A stretch of DNA of 64,000 bases, taken from assembly GCF_015711015.1 (NCBI RefSeq), contig NZ_CP064653.1, positions 1,550,001 through 1,614,000 on the forward strand, in the 5' to 3' direction. This stretch comes from Methylomonas sp. LL1. GTDB taxonomy: Bacteria > Pseudomonadota > Gammaproteobacteria > Methylococcales > Methylomonadaceae. This document shows positions 58,809 through 64,000 of the stretch, piece after piece. Position 1 is the first letter of the stretch. Each line of letters opens with the position of its first letter. Position numbers and translations under genes: made by a program. The notes beneath the pieces were generated by a model. It saw only the letters and a program-made list of their open reading frames with translations. It was not told where the DNA came from and did not search any database.

Positions 58809-59813
58809 ATGCAATTTCCAAACACAGTAAAACCCCTACTCTTCGGTTTAACCCTGTTACTTGGCGGTAACGCCTGGGCCGATAGAACCCTTTTGAATGT
58901 GTCCTACGATCCGACTCGCGAGTTCTATCAAGCATTCAATCAAGAGTTCATCAAACACTGGAAAGAAAAAACCGGCGAAGACGTCAACGTCCAACAATCG
59001 CATGGCGGCGGCGGCAAACAAACCCGAGCCGTCATCGACGGCCTGGAAGCCGACGTGGTTACCCTGGCCTTATCCGGGGACATTGATCAAATCGCGGAAA
59101 GAGCGGGCTTATTCCCGAAAGACTGGCAAAAACGCCTGCCCAACAACAGTTTGCCTTATACCTCAACCATCGTGTTTCTGGTCCGCAAGGGCAATCCGAA
59201 AGCCATTAAAAACTGGGACGATCTGGCCAAGGCAGGTATCTCCGTCATCACTCCAAACCCAAAAACTTCCGGCGGCGCCCGTTATAACTATCTGGCGGCC
59301 TGGGCATTCGGCGAAAAAACTTTTGGCAGCAAGGACGCCGCCAAGGATTTTGTGAAAAAAATCTTTAAAAACGTACCGGTACTGGATTCCGGCGCGCGCG
59401 GTTCCACCACCACCTTTATCCAGCGCGGCATTGGCGACGTCTTGATCACCTGGGAAAACGAAGCTTTTCTAGCCTTGAAAGAATATGGTGCCGGAGAATA
59501 TGAGATCGTGGTGCCGCCGGTCAGCATCAAGGCCGAAACCCCGGTGACAGTGGTGGACAAAGTCGCCAAGAAAAATGGCAATCTGGACTTGGCGGAAGCC
59601 TATTTGCAATACCTGTATACCCCAGTCGGCCAGAAACTGGTGGCCAAGCATTTTTATCGGCCGTCGCATCCTGAATTTGCCGATGCCGAAGATTTGAAAC
59701 GCTTCCCGAAACTGGACTTTTTCACCGTCGACGCACAGTTCGGCGGCTGGACCAATGTGCAGAAAGACCATTTTGACGATGGCGCGAACTTCGATCAAAT
59801 CTACGCCCCATAA
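58809..59813 (+). CDS. sbp: Periplasmic sulfate-binding protein
   Basis: 334 residues from ATG 58809 (AGGAG seven bases upstream). Signal peptide ends NAWA. Sulfate-binding signature [52 protein letters not shown], and [22 protein letters not shown]. Delivers sulfate (or thiosulfate) to the CysTWA transporter encoded downstream. Confidence 0.95.
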   Translation: MQFPNTVKPLLFGLTLLLGGNAWADRTLLNVSYDPTREFYQAFNQEFIKHWKEKTGEDVNVQQSHGGGGKQTRAVIDGLEADVVTLALSGDIDQIAERAGLFPKDWQKRLPNNSLPYTSTIVFLVRKGNPKAIKNWDDLAKAGISVITPNPKTSGGARYNYLAAWAFGEKTFGSKDAAKDFVKKIFKNVPVLDSGARGSTTTFIQRGIGDVLITWENEAFLALKEYGAGEYEIVVPPVSIKAETPVTVVDKVAKKNGNLDLAEAYLQYLYTPVGQKLVAKHFYRPSHPEFADAEDLKRFPKLDFFTVDAQFGGWTNVQKDHFDDGANFDQIYAP

Positions 59814-59826
59814 GCAACACTGTCGG

Positions 59827-59857
59827 CGAGGGGTATTAGTGTTACTAACACCCCTCG
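59827..59857 (+). promoter_or_regulatory. Strong intercistronic hairpin between sbp and cysT
   Basis: CGAGGGGT-A-TTAGT-GTT-ACTAA-C-ACCCCTCG: 13 paired bases with one mismatch, followed by TTT. Between the binding protein gene and the permease genes, such a hairpin can protect the 3' end of sbp mRNA or stop part of transcription, giving more Sbp than permease. Confidence 0.6.
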
Positions 59858-59942
59858 TTTCACCCGGCCGAGAGGTTGGCGTGCAAAAAACGGATGAGAG
59901 ATATCACACCGCTGTTTTTTAACTTAACCCAAGATCAACCCC

Positions 59943-60770
59943 ATGCCACAAAGCCACATCATGCCGGGATTTCGCCCGGCGCTCGGTTTCACCGTGTTTT
60001 ACCTGACGCTGATCGTGTTGATACCGCTCTGCGCGATGCTGCTGAAAACCCTGCAACTCAGCCTGGACCAGTTCTGGGCCATTATGACCAACCCGCGGGT
60101 CCTAGCCTCCTTTCGGGTCAGCTTCGGGGCGGCCCTGATGGCGGCTGCCGTGGCGGCGCTACTGGGATTTATCATCGCCTGGTGCTTGGTGCGCTACCCC
60201 TTCCCCGGTAAAAAAATCTTCGATGCGCTGATCGACCTGCCGTTTGCCTTGCCGACCGCCGTGGCCGGCATCGTGCTGGCCACCATTTACGAACCCAAGG
60301 GCTGGATCGGCCAATGGGTGATGGAGGCCATCGGCGTGCAGATTGCCTACAAACCGCTGGGCATCGTGTTTGCATTGATCTTCATCGGCCTGCCGTTCGT
60401 GGTGCGCACCATCGAACCTGTATTGCAGGAATTCGACCAAGCCATGGAGGAAGCCGCCGCCAGTCTCGGCGCCACCCGTTGGCAGGCCTTTGTTAAAGTG
60501 ATTTTCCCCAATATCTTGCCGGCGGCGATCACCGGTTTTGCGCTGGCATTTGCCCGGGGTGTCGGCGAGTACGGTTCGGTGATTTTTATCGCCGGCAATA
60601 TGCCTTATATCTCCGAGGTGGTGCCGCTGCTGATCATCACCAAATTGGAACAATACGACTACGCCGGCGCTACCGCCATCGGTCTGACCATGCTGGTCCT
60701 GTCGTTTGTATTGCTGTTGTTGATCAATAGTCTGCAAGGCTGGATACGCCGCCGCGGTGGACAACTTTAA
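59943..60770 (+). CDS. cysT: Sulfate ABC transporter permease CysT
   Basis: 275 residues, six membrane spans, with the [23 protein letters not shown] loop for ATPase contact. Typical CysU/CysT. 11 bases before cysW. Confidence 0.94.
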   Translation: MPQSHIMPGFRPALGFTVFYLTLIVLIPLCAMLLKTLQLSLDQFWAIMTNPRVLASFRVSFGAALMAAAVAALLGFIIAWCLVRYPFPGKKIFDALIDLPFALPTAVAGIVLATIYEPKGWIGQWVMEAIGVQIAYKPLGIVFALIFIGLPFVVRTIEPVLQEFDQAMEEAAASLGATRWQAFVKVIFPNILPAAITGFALAFARGVGEYGSVIFIAGNMPYISEVVPLLIITKLEQYDYAGATAIGLTMLVLSFVLLLLINSLQGWIRRRGGQL

Positions 60771-60781
60771 GAGGTCTTGTG

Positions 60782-61636
60782 ATGAACGCCATAAATCCTA
60801 GTTTTAGCCAGCGCGCCAAGCCGCTGACCTTGACCGACGCGACCTGGGTACGCCGCACGCTGGTTTTTTTTAGCCTAGCCACCATTGTCTTGTTTTTGAT
60901 CCTGCCGTTGGCCACGGTATTGATTGAAGCCTTTGCCAAGGGCTGGGCGGCTTATGCCTCCAGTTTAAGCCATCCCGACGCCTTGGCCGCGATGCGGTTA
61001 ACCTTGCTGACGGCCGCCATTTGCGTGCCGCTGACCACCGTATTTGGGGTGTCGGCGGCTTGGGCCATTGCCCGCTTCGAGTTTCGCGGCAAGAGTTTGT
61101 TGGTAACCTTGATCGACTTACCGTTTTCGGTGTCGCCGGTGATTGCCGGCTTGATTTATGTGCTGATTTTCGGCGCCCAAGGCTGGATAGGCCCGTGGCT
61201 GTCCGCGCACGACATTAAAGTCATTTTCGCGGTACCCGGCATCGTGCTGGCGACCTTGTTCGTGACCTTTCCGTTCGTGGCGCGCGAGTTGATTCCACTG
61301 ATGCAGGAAATCGGCCACGAAGAGGAGGAAGCCGCGCTCTCGCTGGGCGCCAGCGGCTGGCAAACCTTTTTTAAAATCACCTTGCCCAACATCAAATGGG
61401 GTTTGCTGTACGGCGTATTGCTGTGCAATGCCAGGGCCATGGGCGAATTCGGCGCCGTGTCGGTGGTGTCCGGCCACATTCGCGGCCTGACCAACACCCT
61501 GCCCTTGCATGTCGAAGTCAGCTACAACGAATACGATTTCGTCGGCGCCTTTGCCAGCGCCTCGCTGCTGGCCGGATTGGCGGTGGTGACACTGGTGGTG
61601 AAGACCTTCCTGGAGTGGAAGCAGAAACAAGATTAA
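60782..61636 (+). CDS. cysW: Sulfate ABC transporter permease CysW
   Basis: 284 residues from ATG 60782 (AGAGG seven bases upstream; a GTG three bases earlier is in frame). Six spans and the [25 protein letters not shown] loop. Sister of CysT, forms the heterodimeric channel. Confidence 0.94.
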   Translation: MNAINPSFSQRAKPLTLTDATWVRRTLVFFSLATIVLFLILPLATVLIEAFAKGWAAYASSLSHPDALAAMRLTLLTAAICVPLTTVFGVSAAWAIARFEFRGKSLLVTLIDLPFSVSPVIAGLIYVLIFGAQGWIGPWLSAHDIKVIFAVPGIVLATLFVTFPFVARELIPLMQEIGHEEEEAALSLGASGWQTFFKITLPNIKWGLLYGVLLCNARAMGEFGAVSVVSGHIRGLTNTLPLHVEVSYNEYDFVGAFASASLLAGLAVVTLVVKTFLEWKQKQD

Positions 61637-61696
61637 AGGCATCCCGGCGAGCCGCCACCGAATGATGATCAGAGCACGCATTTTACGAGACATAGC

Positions 61697-62740
61697 ATGA
61701 GCATTACTTTACAAAATATCAGTAAACAATTCGGCGCCTTTAAAGCGTTGGACAATATCAACCTCGAAATTCCCGAAGGCGAATTGGTGGCCCTACTCGG
61801 ACCATCCGGTTGCGGCAAAACCACCTTGTTGCGCATCATTGCCGGCCTGGAACAAGCCGACCGGGGCGAGGTTTACCTGAAGGGCGACAATGTCACCGAA
61901 CAACCGGTGAAAAACCGCCAGATCGGCTTCGTGTTTCAGCACTATGCCTTGTTTCGGCACATGACCGTGTTCGACAACATCGCCTTCGGCCTGCGAGTCA
62001 AACCGCGCAAGCAGCGTCCCAGCGAAGCCTTGATCCGGGACAAGGTCCATTCCTTGTTGCAACTGGTGCAACTGGACTGGCTGCACGACCGTTTTCCGGA
62101 TCAACTGTCCGGCGGCCAGCGCCAGCGTATTGCCCTGGCGCGCGCTTTGGCGGTCGAACCGTCTGTGCTGCTGCTGGACGAACCCTTCGGCGCGCTGGAT
62201 GCCAGCGTGCGCAAGGACTTACGCCAATGGTTGCGGCATTTGCATCACGAACTGAATGTCACCAGCATCTTCGTCACCCACGATCAGGAGGAAGCCATGG
62301 AGGTGGCCAGTCAGATCGTGGTGCTTAATCACGGCAAGATCGAACAAAAAGGCACGCCCAGCGAGATTTACGATCAGCCTCAGAGCGATTTCGTGTCGCG
62401 TTTCATCGGCCAGACCAATGTCTTTCATATCGAAGACGACGATCACAGCTGGCTGAAAAGTACCGGCATTATCGTTGACGATCCCAAGGGCATCGTCGCC
62501 CATGTCCGTCCGCACAACATCAGTGTCGAGAAAACCGCCGATCCGGCCAATTCACCGGTGTACCTGAAGGATTGGCAACACCTCGGAGGCACCATCAGAC
62601 TGGAACTCAATCGCGACGGTCATAATGGCGCGGCAACCACCATTTATGCGGAAATGCCCAACGAGCAATTCAAGGAACTGGCACTGAAAAAAGGCGAGCA
62701 CGTCAATCTGCGTTTCAAACATGCGCATTGGTTCAATTGA
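61697..62740 (+). CDS. cysA: Sulfate ABC transporter ATPase CysA
   Basis: 347 residues. Walker A GPSGCGKT, signature [15 protein letters not shown], Walker [13 protein letters not shown], switch His in [10 protein letters not shown], and a TOBE regulatory C-terminal domain ([13 protein letters not shown]). ATP hydrolysis subunit. Confidence 0.96.
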   Translation: MSITLQNISKQFGAFKALDNINLEIPEGELVALLGPSGCGKTTLLRIIAGLEQADRGEVYLKGDNVTEQPVKNRQIGFVFQHYALFRHMTVFDNIAFGLRVKPRKQRPSEALIRDKVHSLLQLVQLDWLHDRFPDQLSGGQRQRIALARALAVEPSVLLLDEPFGALDASVRKDLRQWLRHLHHELNVTSIFVTHDQEEAMEVASQIVVLNHGKIEQKGTPSEIYDQPQSDFVSRFIGQTNVFHIEDDDHSWLKSTGIIVDDPKGIVAHVRPHNISVEKTADPANSPVYLKDWQHLGGTIRLELNRDGHNGAATTIYAEMPNEQFKELALKKGEHVNLRFKHAHWFN

Positions 62741-62771
62741 GTGCCACTTACACAACAAGGAAAATCAGACA

Positions 62772-63677
62772 ATGAATTTCAGCCAACTTGAACTGATGCG
62801 TTTTTTGCAGGAAACGGATTTCAATCTATCGAAGGCCGGTGAGAAACTGAAAATCGTCCAATCAGCGGCCAGCCGGCAAATCCTGATGCTTGAAGAAGAA
62901 CTCGGAGGACCGTTGTTATTGCGTGCCGGTAAGAAAATCGCCGGCTTCACGCCGTTAGGTCTGAGACTAATGGAAGAAGTCGACAACATCGACCTGTCAC
63001 GGCGTAATATCCTCACCATAGCCAACGACTATCGTCAACAGCGCAACGGTACGTTACACGTTGCCACCACCCACACCCAGGCAAAATATTTGCTGCCGGC
63101 ACCTATCACCAAATTTCGCCAACAATATCCGCAGATCAAGATTTACATGGTGCAATCATCACCCGGTGAGATCATCGATTTACTGCACCATCATCAGGCC
63201 GACATCGCCATTTGCACCGAGAAGCTGGATGTCGACGACAAACTGGTCATCACGCCCTGTTATGACTGGCACCACATCGCCATCGTGCCTCACAATCACC
63301 CGCTGACCAGCGGAGAATTGACATTCGAACGTCTAGCGTCGTTCCCGCTACTCACCTATTCGCCCGGCTATACCGGACGCTCTAACATCGAAAAGGCGTT
63401 CCAAAACGCCAGACAGACACTGGATGTGATTCTGTCGGCCGCCGATTCTGATGTGATTAAAACCTATGTCAGACTGGGACTGGGTGTCGGTATCATTGCC
63501 GCCACCTCATACGAGGCCGATAGCGACGGCGACTTAGTTGCGTTGAACCTGTCGCACCTGATTCCACGCTCACGCACCAAAATCGCCTATTTAAAACAAC
63601 AGTATCTACCTTCTTACCTACAATACTTTATCGGCGAATTGCTGGCGGCCAGTAACCAATCCAACGCAAAGCCATAA
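62772..63677 (+). CDS. CysB/Cbl-type LysR regulator
   Basis: 301 residues from ATG 62772 (AAGGAAAA upstream; the frame to 62721 overlaps cysA). Winged HTH (FNLSKAGEKLKIVQSAASRQILMLEEELGG) and a co-inducer domain with the CysB/Cbl-specific ATTHTQAKYLLP segment and QSSPGEIIDLLHHHQADIAICTE. In enterics these sense O-acetylserine, sulfate or adenosine phosphosulfate and control cys operons. Encoded directly after cysA, so it probably controls this locus. Confidence 0.88.
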   Translation: MNFSQLELMRFLQETDFNLSKAGEKLKIVQSAASRQILMLEEELGGPLLLRAGKKIAGFTPLGLRLMEEVDNIDLSRRNILTIANDYRQQRNGTLHVATTHTQAKYLLPAPITKFRQQYPQIKIYMVQSSPGEIIDLLHHHQADIAICTEKLDVDDKLVITPCYDWHHIAIVPHNHPLTSGELTFERLASFPLLTYSPGYTGRSNIEKAFQNARQTLDVILSAADSDVIKTYVRLGLGVGIIAATSYEADSDGDLVALNLSHLIPRSRTKIAYLKQQYLPSYLQYFIGELLAASNQSNAKP

Positions 63678-63697
63678 GCCATAAGCCATAAGCCATA
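63671..63697 (+). repeat. Heptanucleotide repeat GCCATAA x4
   Basis: Four near-tandem GCCATAA units (the last ends ATAG). The first unit contains the stop codon of the regulator gene. Every unit brings the stop word TAA at a different frame, so unit number does not change the protein. Confidence 0.8.
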
Positions 63698-64000
63698 GAA
63701 TCGCAACAACCTGCATACCAAGGCTAGCGCCAACGGGACAGTACGATGCCTAGCGAAGTCATTGGCTGCAATGGGCTTACCCGCTAAAACGGAAATCAAA
63801 ATTGTTCACGCCAGTTCGTGAGTTGATGCCACTATAAAAAACCTCGGCAAGGATTAACAGGCTTAAACCGAGTCATCACAACACCCACGAAACAACGTTA
63901 AACTTCAACTCCATAATTCGATATTAAAAACATCAATTCCCGGTTTCTGTCGCAAGTTCATTGATCGCCGATCTATTGCCGACTTTGCGTTTTTTAGGCA
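63698..64000. other. No gene seen at the right edge
   Basis: About 300 bases without an open frame of interest, promoter or repeat that can be supported; only a short shadow frame on the minus strand. Confidence 0.5.

Noticed and set aside
63671..63697. Heptamer tract as a phase-variation switch
   Set aside because: The stop codon lies in the first unit, so gain or loss of units leaves the protein unchanged.

Overview
The window most resembles a gammaproteobacterial methanotroph of the Methylomonas/Methylococcales type. Grounds: an Azotobacter-like nif accessory cluster (grx, clpX, nifM, nifZ, nifW, cysE, nifV) under a sigma-54/NifA-type promoter; the gammaproteobacterial thrS-infC-rpmI-rplT-pheS-pheT-ihfA-merR block; cytochrome c4; a cys sulfate importer; and moderate GC (about 50%, judged by eye). 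No methane oxidation gene is present, so the lineage is an inference from gene content.

Layout. 1-6.6 kb (minus strand): tightly overlapping nif accessory operon with two tandem single-span membrane microproteins too short for ordinary gene calling; a sigma-54 -24/-12 element and a TGT-N10-ACA site lie upstream of nifV. 6.8-10.0 kb: large autotransporter with HAF-type repeats, followed by a decayed transposase. 10.7-16.5 kb (minus): hybrid histidine kinase plus lipoprotein substrate-binding protein, AlkB dioxygenase, AspT/YidE-type transporter. 16.6-25.4 kb (plus): cytochrome c4, then a TonB-dependent receptor, a periplasmic ABC_sub_bind protein and a 1479-residue kinase/REC/HPt/REC/GGDEF/EAL protein. 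25.5-26.4 kb: glycine-zipper lipoprotein and a frameshifted secreted protein gene. 26.7-31.3 kb: a three-gene unit of corrinoid protein, UroD-type methyltransferase and a histidine kinase with an N-terminal DUF1638-like domain; this is the best candidate for an undescribed system, possibly a cytosolic methyl/corrinoid sensor.

31.6-35.5 kb is a decay zone: RAYT transposase relic, response-regulator tail relic, and kup split by a 1249-bp IS3-family element. 35.6-41.7 kb: glycogen genes (EEP protein with starch-binding domains, GH57 branching enzyme, DUF4912 protein, divergent glgX). 41.9-45.9 kb: giant FAD/Fe-S oxidoreductase. 45.9-53.6 kb: tRNA-Val, thrS-infC (AUC start)-rpmI-rplT, pheST-ihfA-merR, tRNA-Pro. 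53.7-56.4 kb: small accessory island behind tRNA-Pro with direct repeats, a lipoprotein, phage/plasmid-like small genes and a second, inverted copy of the same IS. 56.8-63.7 kb: sulfate acquisition operon (yezD, alginate-export-type porin, sbp, cysT, cysW, cysA, CysB-like regulator).

How genes work together: nifV (homocitrate), cysE (cysteine for Fe-S and sulfur supply), nifW/Z/M (nitrogenase maturation) and the terminal sulfate operon all serve Fe-S/nitrogenase sulfur demand. Three separate multi-domain sensory systems lie within 21 kb (10.7-31.3 kb), each encoded next to a ligand-binding or corrinoid protein.
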